Source of the DNA: Planctomycetota bacterium
GTDB taxonomy: Bacteria; Planctomycetota; Phycisphaerae; Sedimentisphaerales; Anaerohalosphaeraceae
Length of the DNA: 8,362 nucleotides
Reading direction: 5' to 3'
Assembly (NCBI GenBank): GCA_030637065.1
Contig: DAOVVQ010000168.1
Coordinates: 1 to 8,362 of the forward strand
Positions 1-6,905 of the stretch are shown here, piece by piece; position 1 is the first letter of the stretch; each line of letters opens with the position of its first letter. A program made the position numbers and the translations under genes. The notes beneath the pieces were generated by a model. It saw only the letters and a program-made list of their open reading frames with translations, made no database searches and was not told the origin of the DNA.

Positions 1-12
1 GGAGGCTTTTTT
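1..12 (+). terminator. Possible 3' arm and T-tract of an intrinsic terminator cut by the window edge
   Basis: The window opens with GGAGGC followed by six T, the form of the right arm and U-tract of a rho-independent terminator for a plus-strand gene lying to the left. The matching left arm (GCCTCC) would be outside the window, so this is only suggestive. It does not act for the minus-strand dehydrogenase, because on that strand the T-run becomes an A-run placed before the stem. Confidence 0.25.
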
Positions 13-51
13 GTTGGTATTTGTAATTTACGGTCAAGACCCGTTTTACGG

Positions 52-1104
52 TCAGGACTCGTCTGGTGCTATTACCACCTTGCCGCATTTGCCCTGATCC
101 ATCAGGTCGTAGGCCTCGTCGGCCTTATTCAGCGGGAAGGTATGGGTAACGGTTATGTCGGGGTGCATGTCCCAGCGACCGATCTTTTCGACCAGCTCTT
201 CCAGGTGCGGCACGCTGGTAACCCACGAGCCGTAAACGGTGATCTGGTTGTGGATGATATCGCGGCTCGGCTCGAACTCGACGGTATTGCCCTCACCGAC
301 GAACGCCACCTTGCCCCACTGCCTCGTTGCCTGGATCGACAGAAGCCGTCCGGCTGGGGCGCCGGAACAATCGACCACCGATTCGCAACCGAGACCGTCG
401 GTCGCATCCTTGATCTTAGCCAGCGTAGAATCGTCGGCCTTGAGCACCAGATCGGCAACGCCGAGCTTTTTGGCAAGCTCGATACGCTCATCGACAACGT
501 CAACGCCGATCAACTTCGTAGCTCCCATGCCCTTTGCCAGCATAAGCGCCGCCAGCCCCATCGGACCCAGGCCTACAGCTAAGAACCTGTCCTTGCCGGA
601 CACCTGTATCCGCTCGATCGCCTCGTAGCACGTCCCGAATCCGCAAGCGCACAATGCACCATCGGCATAGGTCATACTGTCCGGCATCAAAACCAGATCC
701 GCTTCTTCGGTCAGCATGTACTCGGCATTTCCGCCGTCACGCTGCCAGCCGTAAGCGGCGCGATGGGGGCTGCTGCAACTGATCTGATATCCCATGCGGC
801 AATCGTGGCACAGGCCGCACCCGGAGATGTGATAGACAACCACCCGGTCGCCTTCCTTGAACCGCTTTACTCCCGGCCCGAGTTTGGCGACCTGCCCGCA
901 GGGCTCGTGTCCGCAGATCACGCCTTGGTACGCCTCCGGGCCTTTGCCCAGATGCTCGCGATAGATCGCGCGTATGTCGCTGCCGCAGATCGACGAAGCC
1001 TTGATCTTCAGTAATACCTGCCCGTGGCCGGGCTCGGGGATATCAAACTCGCGAAATTCGACAGTGCTGTTACCCGGCAGCACCACGCCTGTCATCTTAG
1101 CCAT
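52..1104 (-). CDS. Zinc-dependent medium-chain alcohol/polyol dehydrogenase
   Basis: This 350-residue protein is a cytosolic medium-chain dehydrogenase/reductase of the zinc-containing class (alcohol, sorbitol and threonine dehydrogenase relatives). It should oxidise an alcohol or polyol, or reduce the matching carbonyl, with a nicotinamide cofactor. Visible signatures are the catalytic-zinc set C40 with G65-H66-E67, and the structural-zinc cysteines C96, C99, C102 and C110 in C-x2-C-x2-C-x7-C spacing. The Rossmann glycine motif GLGPMG is at 178-183, with an acidic residue (D202) at the end of the next strand, which favours NAD over NADP. Length is normal for the family and the frame is intact. 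The ATG is preceded by AAGGGAG nine bases upstream. It follows the NHL lipoprotein gene by 59 bases on the same strand with no terminator seen between them, so co-transcription is likely. The substrate cannot be read from the sequence. Confidence 0.93.
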   Translation of the reverse strand: MAKMTGVVLPGNSTVEFREFDIPEPGHGQVLLKIKASSICGSDIRAIYREHLGKGPEAYQGVICGHEPCGQVAKLGPGVKRFKEGDRVVVYHISGCGLCHDCRMGYQISCSSPHRAAYGWQRDGGNAEYMLTEEADLVLMPDSMTYADGALCACGFGTCYEAIERIQVSGKDRFLAVGLGPMGLAALMLAKGMGATKLIGVDVVDERIELAKKLGVADLVLKADDSTLAKIKDATDGLGCESVVDCSGAPAGRLLSIQATRQWGKVAFVGEGNTVEFEPSRDIIHNQITVYGSWVTSVPHLEELVEKIGRWDMHPDITVTHTFPLNKADEAYDLMDQGKCGKVVIAPDES

Positions 1105-1163
1105 AACAATTTACTCCCTTTACACGTTGATCGGTTCAGATTATATTTCCGCCCGGCGCCGCC

Positions 1164-2177
1164 TTACGCCACCGGTACAAATTTCCTTATTTTCATTCCG
1201 GCTGCATCGGTAACGTAGAGGGCACCGTAACTGTCGAGCACCACCGAATGTGTCAGCTCGAAGCCCTCCAGCCCGCTGTCTGCGCCGAACTGAGACAGTA
1301 TATTGCCCTCCAGATCGAGCACATACACCCGCTGGTCCTTGCCATCGGTCGAAAAGAGCACCTGCTCGTCGCTGAGGAACAGGCCGCACGGCGTACCCAG
1401 ATGGTTCCACTGCTTGAGGAATTCGCCGTCAGGACCGAAGACCTGGATCCGTGCGTTACCGCGATCGGCGACATATACCCTTCCAGCGGCGTCGATAGCA
1501 ATATTGTGCGGCAGATTGAACTCGCCCGCAGCCGTACCCGCTGTGCCCCACGTTTTACGGAACGTCCCGTCGGCGTTAAAGACCATCACCCGCGTATTGC
1601 CGTACCCGTCGGAGATGTACATCGTCCCGTCGGCGCCGAAAGCGATATCCGACGGCTTATTGAACTGCTCAAGGCCGGTCCCCAACTCGCCCCTGGTACC
1701 GAACGACTGCAGCATTTTGCCGTCAAGCGTAAACTCGAACACCTGATGGCGACCGCGGTCCGTCACCCACGCCCGACCGTTATGGATCCGGACGCTATGC
1801 TTATTTTCGATAACACCTTTCCCCCAGCCGCCGAGGTACTTGCCGTGCCGATCGAGGATAATGATCGGATCGTCCGACCCGCCTGCAACAAAGAGACGGT
1901 CGCGACGGTCAATATCGATCCCCGTACAACTACCGAGCTCCATCCCCGCGGGCAGTTTCGGCCAGTTATCCAGCGGCCTGTATTTGTAGCTCCGCCGCGA
2001 ACCCGTCGTAGACACCCCATCCTGACAACCGCCAACGCCAGCCAAACCACAAGCCGCCATCGTCGCCCCAGCCGCACTTCCAATAAACCGCCTTCGCGAC
2101 AGAACACCGCCAGCCTTTCCCGCCCGATCATGTGAACCGCTGGCCTTTTTAGCTTGATTTTGACTGATATCGCTCAA
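1164..2177 (-). CDS. Tat-exported NHL-repeat beta-propeller protein, probable lipoprotein
   Basis: This 337-residue protein begins with a charged N-terminal region, a twin-arginine motif S-R-R-R-F-I (27-32) and a small hydrophobic stretch rich in Ala and Gly, ending in V-G-G-C (48-51). This fits a Tat signal with a lipobox, which would place the mature protein folded and lipid-anchored outside the cytoplasmic membrane. The rest is a run of NHL-type blades with recurring units such as LPHNIAIDAAGRVYVADRGN and ARIQVFGPDGEFLKQW. About six blades fit the length, as in the peptidylglycine alpha-amidating lyase-like propeller. Propellers of this kind bind ligands or proteins and some are lyases; no catalytic activity can be assigned here. 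The start is a TTG with GGAG nine bases upstream, and no ATG or GTG lies before the RR motif. It is the first gene of a likely two-gene operon with the dehydrogenase. The nearest gene upstream is tRNA-Leu, 161 bases away. Confidence 0.85.
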   Translation of the reverse strand: MSDISQNQAKKASGSHDRAGKAGGVLSRRRFIGSAAGATMAACGLAGVGGCQDGVSTTGSRRSYKYRPLDNWPKLPAGMELGSCTGIDIDRRDRLFVAGGSDDPIIILDRHGKYLGGWGKGVIENKHSVRIHNGRAWVTDRGRHQVFEFTLDGKMLQSFGTRGELGTGLEQFNKPSDIAFGADGTMYISDGYGNTRVMVFNADGTFRKTWGTAGTAAGEFNLPHNIAIDAAGRVYVADRGNARIQVFGPDGEFLKQWNHLGTPCGLFLSDEQVLFSTDGKDQRVYVLDLEGNILSQFGADSGLEGFELTHSVVLDSYGALYVTDAAGMKIRKFVPVA

Positions 2178-2338
2178 TTTATTGCTCTCCAGATCCTCAA
2201 TTTCGCAGATATTCGATCATTCCGTGCATCCGGGCCAAAATCTCGCCCTCGATCCAGGGCAAAAAACAGGTATTCCGGGCCTCCTTTTGCCTTGCTTGCC
2301 CCAATTTGCTCCAATGCTCATCACGGACGCCGAATCAA

Positions 2339-2422
2339 TACCGGAGGTGGGACTTGAACCCACACCCTGTTGCCAGGACGGGATTTTGAATCCCGCGCGT
2401 CTGCCAATTCCGCCACTCCGGC
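2339..2422 (-). tRNA. tRNA-Leu (anticodon CAA)
   Basis: The minus strand folds into an 84-nt class II tRNA. The acceptor arm is GCCGGAG paired with CTCCGGT (first pair G-U), with discriminator A. The anticodon arm is CGGGA-TTCAAAA-TCCCG, giving anticodon CAA, which reads UUG leucine codons. A long variable arm (CCTG-GCAA-CAGG) is typical of Leu and Ser tRNAs, and the T arm is GTGGG-TTCAAGT-CCCAC. The CCA end is not encoded and must be added after transcription. Confidence 0.96.
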
Positions 2423-2436
2423 TGGTTGGAACGCAC

Positions 2437-2465
2437 AGATTAGGCCAACAAATCGCCCCCGTCAA
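2437..2465 (-). promoter_or_regulatory. Sigma70-type promoter of tRNA-Leu
   Basis: On the minus strand a -35 box TTGACG (2465-2460) is followed after exactly 17 bases by a -10 box TAATCT (2442-2437). The -10 ends 14 bases before the mature tRNA 5' end at 2422, so transcription would start about 7-8 bases ahead of the tRNA. Position, spacing and box quality agree well. The promoter lies between the end of proB and the tRNA, so the tRNA need not depend on proAB read-through. Confidence 0.7.
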
Positions 2466-2559
2466 CCCTAAAATTCCACCGATCTGCCCCACATGATGAC
2501 AAATCCAGACAAAACACCCCCGCCAGCAAAATAACCGCCGAATGTCTCCCCACGCCGAC

Positions 2560-3660
2560 TCAATAATCCAGAAACACGATATCTTCCGGTGTTGCGACTA
2601 CGTCTTTTCTTTTTGGGCCGAGGATCGCCCTTATCTGGCTGCTGTGCTTGCCTGCTACTGCCTTTAGTTCCGTGCTGCTCAGGCTGGTGACCGCCTTGGC
2701 TGAGTCGTTTAGCATTACAACCGAGCCGGGCTCGAATGCACCTTCGACCGAGACGATTCCGCTGGGCAGGAGGCTTTTTCGCTTTTCGATGGCGGCAAAT
2801 GCGCCGTCGTCGATCGTGACCGTTCCCACGGGCGTGCTGTTGAGTATCCACCTGACGCGGTTGCTGAGCCTGCGTTTGGGCATGAAGACCGTGCCGATCT
2901 CCTCACCAGCTAAGATCCTTGTCACGACATCCTTTACCCTGCCGTCGGCCAAGACGATCCTGCACCCGGCGTTGGAGGCGATCCTTGCCGCTTCGATCTT
3001 GGTCTTCATACCGCCGGTGGCGTGCCTGCTGCCGCGTTTGCCTGCGGAGCGAACGATCTTTTCGTCAATCTCGTAGACCGCGGGTATGGGTTTGGCATCG
3101 TCGTGCTTTCGCGGGTCCTTGTCGTACAGGGCGTCGATGTCGCTTAGCATTATCAAAAGGTCCGCGTCGATCTTACTGGCGACAAGTGCGCTTAGTTTGT
3201 CGTTATCGCCGAAGGCCGAGCCGATCTCTTCGGTCGAGACGCTGTCATTTTCGTTGAGCACGGGAACCGCACCGATCTTGAGCAGGGTCTCGACGGAGTT
3301 CTTAAGGTTCAGGTACGTCTTTCGATGGTCGAATACCTCGGCTGTCAGGAGGACCTGGGCGATGATGACGTCGTGCCGGGCAAAGGCCTTTCGATATTCC
3401 TGCATCAGCAAAGGCTGGCCGATAGCCGCACAGGCCTGACGCATCTTCATATCTGTAACGGGGGCATTGAGCTTGAGCTGCCCTGCGCCCATACCGATCG
3501 CGCCCGAGCTGATGATAACGACCTGCCGACCGCCGGCAAGCAGCTCTGCGATCTGCGCAGCAACCCGCCGCACATAGGCGCTGTCAACGCCGCCGTCTTT
3601 ACTCAGCGTACTCGTGCCGATCTTAACTACGATTCGCTTGGCCTGGCTGAAATTTCGCAT
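2560..3660 (-). CDS. proB: Glutamate 5-kinase with C-terminal PUA domain
   Basis: ProB phosphorylates glutamate with ATP to gamma-glutamyl phosphate, the first step of proline synthesis, and hands this unstable product to ProA. From the ATG at 3660 the protein has 366 residues, about the usual length. The amino-acid-kinase domain shows VVKIGTSTL (11-19), SSGAIG (51-56), N-E-N-D (136-139), F-G-D-N-D (150-154) and the ATP-site stretch LSDIDALYDKDP. The last 90 or so residues form a PUA domain (SLLPSGI, EGAFEPGSVV). An in-frame TTG at 3672 could add four residues, but the ATG is preferred because it shares one base with the proA stop (TAATG), a usual translational-coupling arrangement; AAGGA lies 12 bases upstream. 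No clear terminator is seen after the stop, and the next element downstream is the tRNA-Leu promoter. Confidence 0.96.
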   Translation of the reverse strand: MRNFSQAKRIVVKIGTSTLSKDGGVDSAYVRRVAAQIAELLAGGRQVVIISSGAIGMGAGQLKLNAPVTDMKMRQACAAIGQPLLMQEYRKAFARHDVIIAQVLLTAEVFDHRKTYLNLKNSVETLLKIGAVPVLNENDSVSTEEIGSAFGDNDKLSALVASKIDADLLIMLSDIDALYDKDPRKHDDAKPIPAVYEIDEKIVRSAGKRGSRHATGGMKTKIEAARIASNAGCRIVLADGRVKDVVTRILAGEEIGTVFMPKRRLSNRVRWILNSTPVGTVTIDDGAFAAIEKRKSLLPSGIVSVEGAFEPGSVVMLNDSAKAVTSLSSTELKAVAGKHSSQIRAILGPKRKDVVATPEDIVFLDY

Positions 3661-4958
3661 TACAGGGGGCAATCCTTATCAAGTTTTTTATGAGTAAATT
3701 CCCTGGCGTTCGTGCCGGAAAAGTCTGCTACCTTGTGGCCGGCGCCTATCAATCTGTACTTGTATATCAGCAGGCCCTCCATCCCCACCGGTCCGCGGGC
3801 GTGGATCTTGTTGGTGCTGATGCCGACCTCGGCGCCGAGTCCGTAGCGGAATCCGTCGCTGAATCGCGTGCTGCAGTTAAAGAACACATCCGCCGAGTCG
3901 ACAAGGTTCATAAACGTCGCCGCTGCCTGCTTATTGCCGGTAACGATGGCGTCGGTATGGCCCGAGCCGTATTTGTTAATATGCTCGATCGCTGCGTCCA
4001 GGCTGTCGACGACCTTGACCGAAATGATCAGGTCGAGATATTCCGTCCGCCAGTCCTCCTCGCCAGCGGCCTTTACATCGATGATCTTTGCCGTTCGCCC
4101 GCAACCGCGAATCTCGACACCTTTCTCTTCAAGGGCCGACTTTACCACAGGCAAAAACGCCTCAGCGATATCGGCATGAACCAAAAGCGTCTCAGCGGTA
4201 TTGCAGACGGCGACATACTGGCATTTGGAATCGACCGTGATGCCGACAGCCATATCCAGATCCGCCTCGGCATCGACATAAACGTGGCATATCCCGTCGG
4301 CATGACCGAGGACGGGAACATCGGTATTGTTCATTATGTACCGCACGAATTCGTTGCTGCCGCGGGGCACGATCAGGTCGATATAGTCCGCAAGGCCCAA
4401 CATTTCCTTGACGTCGTCCCTCGTTTCCAAAAGCCCCAGCCAGCCATCGGGCAGGCCCGCCTTTTGGCCCGCAGCACAAATTGTATCGGCAAGGATGCGG
4501 TTCGTCCCAACTGCCTCGCTGCCGCCCTTGAGCAGGACGGCGTTGCCGCTCTTTAGGCAAAGCGAGGATATCTGCACGAGAGCATCGGGCCTGGACTCGA
4601 AAATAACCCCGATAACGCCTATGGGGCAGCTTACTTTATACAGTTCCAGACCCTTATCCAGCTCAAGTGCGCCCATAGTCCGCCCGACGGGGTCATCGAG
4701 TTTGATCAGGCTCTCCAGACCGGCGCAGACGGCGTCGATCTTGCCCTGGTCGAACTTCAGACGCTTCAAAAGCGGGACAGCGATGTTTTCCTGCTCGGCC
4801 CGGGCCAGATCGTCCTGATTGGCTGCGATGATCCCGGCACTGTTTTCCTTCAAAGCTGAGGCGATCTCAGCAAGAGCGCGATTGCGGACCTCAACGCTCG
4901 TCCCAGCCAGATGGATCGAGGCCCTCTTCGCCCCTGATGCAATTTCAGAAATGCCCAT
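3660..4958 (-). CDS. proA: Gamma-glutamyl phosphate reductase (glutamate-5-semialdehyde dehydrogenase)
   Basis: ProA reduces gamma-glutamyl phosphate with NADPH to glutamate-5-semialdehyde, which cyclises and is then reduced by ProC to proline. ProC is not in this window. From the ATG at 4958 the protein has 432 residues, slightly longer than the common length near 417. Family signatures are IGVIFESRP (116-124), SGNAVLLKGGSEA (137-149), the catalytic cysteine C252 in VAVCNTAETLLVH, and the C-terminal block GLGAEVGISTNKIHARGPVG. A TTG at 4973 is in frame, but GGAG lies nine bases before the ATG and overlaps the TTG region, so the ATG is the better start. The gene lies upstream of proB and overlaps it by one base (TAATG), ensuring coupled synthesis of the two enzymes. 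The gene order proA then proB is the reverse of the E. coli operon. Confidence 0.96.
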   Translation of the reverse strand: MGISEIASGAKRASIHLAGTSVEVRNRALAEIASALKENSAGIIAANQDDLARAEQENIAVPLLKRLKFDQGKIDAVCAGLESLIKLDDPVGRTMGALELDKGLELYKVSCPIGVIGVIFESRPDALVQISSLCLKSGNAVLLKGGSEAVGTNRILADTICAAGQKAGLPDGWLGLLETRDDVKEMLGLADYIDLIVPRGSNEFVRYIMNNTDVPVLGHADGICHVYVDAEADLDMAVGITVDSKCQYVAVCNTAETLLVHADIAEAFLPVVKSALEEKGVEIRGCGRTAKIIDVKAAGEEDWRTEYLDLIISVKVVDSLDAAIEHINKYGSGHTDAIVTGNKQAAATFMNLVDSADVFFNCSTRFSDGFRYGLGAEVGISTNKIHARGPVGMEGLLIYKYRLIGAGHKVADFSGTNAREFTHKKLDKDCPL

Positions 4959-5095
4959 TTTCGATAACTCCAAAAATATAGCTTAAACTGACCGATTTGA
5001 TGTATAAGCCTAACCCATTACAAAATAAGAACTTAAAGCAGTTGTCGACAACCTGTCTCGCCGTAGCCTTGGCGAAGGTAGAAGTCGGCTTCGAC

Positions 5096-5123
5096 CGACT
5101 AACGACTATCGACTAATGACTAA
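5096..5123. repeat. Four tandem copies of a 7-bp repeat (CGACTAA type)
   Basis: Four heptamers follow each other without gaps: CGACTAA, CGACTAT, CGACTAA, TGACTAA. Two copies are identical and the other two differ by one base each. The array begins inside the right arm of a small hairpin (5083-5100). It is intergenic, and its role is unknown. Short heptamer arrays occur as dispersed elements in several bacterial groups; whether this one is dispersed in its own genome cannot be seen here. Confidence 0.75.
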
Positions 5124-5266
5124 TTCACGCCGATTATACCGTATCAGGGCCATTTTACCAGAACTTTAGACAATAACGGTTGTAAGGATTATGCCGCATG
5201 GGAAAGGATTTGCCGCCCCGCGATGGCCCTCGCTGCTGCTGAGATGCAGTTTTTCAAACGGCCCTA

Positions 5267-5295
5267 TTGACAAACGGGCATTTTTGCAATAGCCT
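5267..5295 (+). promoter_or_regulatory. Possible promoter of tRNA-Gly
   Basis: A perfect -35 hexamer TTGACA (5267-5272) is followed after 17 bases by TAGCCT (5290-5295), a poor match to a -10 box. Transcription would start near 5302, giving a leader of about 44 bases before the tRNA, which contains the TGCCAG/CTGGCA inverted repeat. The good -35 and the position support it, while the weak -10 keeps confidence low. Confidence 0.3.
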
Positions 5296-5345
5296 CTGGG
5301 GGTGTAGTTGCCAGCGGCGGTAATGCTACTGGCAGCATTGTCCAC

Positions 5346-5416
5346 GCGGGCGTAGCTTAATGGTAAAGCCCCAGCCTTCCAAGCTGGTCATGTGGGTTCG
5401 ATTCCCATCGCCCGCT
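5346..5416 (+). tRNA. tRNA-Gly (anticodon TCC)
   Basis: A 71-nt cloverleaf. The acceptor arm GCGGGCG pairs perfectly with CGCCCGC and has discriminator T, as usual for bacterial tRNA-Gly. The anticodon arm CCAGC-CTTCCAA-GCTGG gives anticodon TCC, reading GGA and GGG. The T arm is GTGGG-TTCGATT-CCCAT with one G-U pair. CCA is not encoded. The DNA changes to an AT-richer composition directly downstream, which makes this tRNA 3' end a candidate integration site, although no second copy of the tRNA tail is present in the window. Confidence 0.96.
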
Positions 5417-5505
5417 GTCTGTCAATAAAGGACTTATAATAATTTCAGTTAATTCGAGCCGATGGCCGGTGGATTCGTCATAGCCTTTATTTGAAAGGAT
5501 TCATG

Positions 5506-5706
5506 ATGAATATGCTTTTTTCCATGGATAGTAACGGCTATTATTATTCATTCTGGAGAGGTGAACGTCTCACCAAACGCCCTCATTTCGGCCCAGCTGG
5601 AGAAGAAAACTTTGAGGATGCCTATAGAAATTTTCAGAAATATATGATTGAGAATAAGGGGGGGGGGATTTGGGATAGGGGTCCAATGCGGCATGGAAAT
5701 AATTAA
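5506..5706 (+). CDS. Small hypothetical protein with a G10 tract
   Basis: I do not recognise this 66-residue protein. It has an aromatic start (MNMLFSMDSNGYYYSFWRG), a basic turn (RLTKRPHFGP), an amphipathic acidic/aromatic helix-like stretch (EENFEDAYRNFQKYM) and a glycine-rich, basic tail. It contains no cysteine, membrane segment or signal peptide. The start at 5506 is chosen because AAAGGA (5494-5499) lies seven bases before it. An ATG at 5503 is four bases from the same site, and an upstream TTG at 5491 overlaps it. A run of ten G (5658-5667) spans the GGG codons near the end, so a one-base slip would change the C-terminus. Codon use is AT-richer than in the genes left of the tRNA. It is convergent with the radical SAM genes. 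A real but unknown small gene is more likely than chance because of the ribosome site and uninterrupted length. Confidence 0.5.
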   Translation: MNMLFSMDSNGYYYSFWRGERLTKRPHFGPAGEENFEDAYRNFQKYMIENKGGGIWDRGPMRHGNN

Positions 5707-5871
5707 AGCCATTTTTGAAATTATCAACTTCCTGCTAAATCTTTGCACTCATATCAAATTCTTTGTATAAATAAAATTGCATCTGGGTCAACAAGACGGC
5801 ATTTCGGATTTTGCCAGAAAACAAGGTTTTACATGGCTAAGTAGCGATGTAGTATTAGATTCATGGCAAAA

Positions 5872-6885
5872 TTAAATCTCTATCCAGCTATTTGCTTGGG
5901 CTAGGAGATTAGGGGTGGCGATTACATCCTTTGTGAATTCAATAACCTCCGGATTTTTCCAGGCTTTTTTGTAATTTTCCCAAATCTGGCTCAGGCTCTG
6001 TTTTTTCAAATCACCACAAATAAACGGCAGTGAATTGATGAGCTTAACTTTACCATTTGGCAGGACAAGCAGATCGGCTGAAGGAGACTTTAGTCGATAC
6101 TTTAATTCATCGATTACGTCATGGGGATAACAGAAGACTTTCATTTTCCCCTTATATTCTGATTCTTTTTCTTTTAGCACGTTGTAAAATTGATCGTACT
6201 GTTCGTCTGATGGACATAAGGAATCCCAATTCTGTGCAGCTCGACCAATTCGCATTGTTTTGCCGGAATAGAAACCATAAACACCCAGTGAGTAAGCCAA
6301 ATCTACCACAGCCGCTGTTTCGTGGATGTTGAATTTTACCGGAACAAAGACAATCTCTGTCTTAACGCCGTATTTTACCAACAATTTACAGGCGGTTACG
6401 GCCTTTTCCCAATTACCGCCTACTCTCAATTTCTCATGAGTTGCAGCAGTTGCACCATCAAGGCTTACCTGCACCGAACGAAGGTTCAGTTTTGCTAGTT
6501 TTTTTGCGGCCTGTTCATCAATATGTTCACCGTTTGTTTCTATCTTTAAGCTTATATTGTTGTCTCTGATAAAGTCACAGACATCAAATATGTGTGGGCA
6601 GAGCATCGGCTCACCACCAGATATAGCCATATAGGGAACATCAAGTTCTGCGGCCTGCCTGCAAAAATCAAAGGCTTCTTCTCTGGTCATTTCGTTTGCC
6701 ATACTTGCCCCCGCTTGCTCACAGCAATGCAGGCACGCCAGATTACACGCCGAGTTAAGCTGCCACGGCAGAAAAAGAGGGGCACTAAATTCATCGCACA
6801 TGAAACCCTGTGAAACGTTGCTCTGTTCTATGGGCCCCGAATCAGTTGACCGGCTTATATTTTTTTCTTTATTTTCAGTAGTCAT
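5872..6885 (-). CDS. Radical SAM protein, second (promoter-distal) copy of a tandem pair
   Basis: This 337-residue cytosolic enzyme carries the radical SAM motif C-x3-C-x2-C (C47, C51, C54, followed by another Cys), which binds the [4Fe-4S] cluster that cleaves S-adenosylmethionine. G-G-E-P is at 90-93, followed by KIETNG and VQVSLDGA, the usual SAM-binding and barrel-strand positions. The C-terminal part (NGKVKLINSLPFICGDL, then SLSQIW) resembles the shortened SPASM or 'twitch' extension seen in PqqE/NirJ-like peptide- and cofactor-maturing enzymes. Only scattered cysteines remain there (CPSDEQ, FCYPHD, ICGDL), too few and wrongly spaced for a standard auxiliary cluster. It starts 20 bases after its paralogue's stop, with AGGGA six bases before the ATG, so both are probably made from one transcript. 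By eye the two proteins are about 60-65% identical without gaps over roughly 300 residues. The substrate is unknown. Confidence 0.88.
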   Translation of the reverse strand: MTTENKEKNISRSTDSGPIEQSNVSQGFMCDEFSAPLFLPWQLNSACNLACLHCCEQAGASMANEMTREEAFDFCRQAAELDVPYMAISGGEPMLCPHIFDVCDFIRDNNISLKIETNGEHIDEQAAKKLAKLNLRSVQVSLDGATAATHEKLRVGGNWEKAVTACKLLVKYGVKTEIVFVPVKFNIHETAAVVDLAYSLGVYGFYSGKTMRIGRAAQNWDSLCPSDEQYDQFYNVLKEKESEYKGKMKVFCYPHDVIDELKYRLKSPSADLLVLPNGKVKLINSLPFICGDLKKQSLSQIWENYKKAWKNPEVIEFTKDVIATPNLLAQANSWIEI

Positions 6886-6905
6886 TTCTTATCCCTATAT
6901 AGCAA

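Larger units (their letters stand above)
4959..5345. other. Intergenic region upstream of proA and tRNA-Gly, no gene seen
   Basis: No convincing coding region is visible in these 387 bases between the divergent proA and tRNA-Gly. They hold a perfect 12-bp palindrome GTTGTCGACAAC (5041-5052), a CGCC-GTAGCCTT-GGCG short hairpin (5060-5075), a second hairpin AGTCGG-CTTCGA-CCGACT (5083-5100), the heptamer repeat listed separately, and an inverted repeat TGCCAG/CTGGCA (5309-5314 and 5329-5334) just before the tRNA. I see no clear promoter for proA, though one must lie here or be made of weak boxes. Composition becomes more AT-rich towards both gene ends. Confidence 0.6.

Noticed and set aside
1248..2135. 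Plus-strand open frame of 295 codons opposite the NHL gene
   Set aside because: It is the antisense shadow of the NHL lipoprotein gene; its translation is rich in Arg/Pro/His without any motif, while the minus strand has a clear Tat signal and NHL blades.
2230..2260. GCCCT/AGGGC hairpin upstream of the NHL gene as a terminator for tRNA-Leu
   Set aside because: On the minus strand the T-run precedes the stem rather than following it, and on the plus strand it is followed by A, so neither direction gives a terminator.
3690..4556. Plus-strand open frame of 288 codons opposite proA
   Set aside because: Shadow of proA in GC-rich DNA; the minus strand encodes all ProA signatures.
5435..5440. Perfect TATAAT as a promoter of the small ORF
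   Set aside because: No -35-like hexamer lies 16-18 bases upstream (that position falls in the tRNA tail) and there is no extended -10 TGN, so a lone hexamer in AT-rich DNA is not enough.
5808..5872. Inverted repeat ATTTTGCCA/TGGCAAAAT around the end of the radical SAM operon as a terminator
   Set aside because: The arms are 47 bases apart and no T-tract follows in the operon's direction; it is too loose for an intrinsic terminator.
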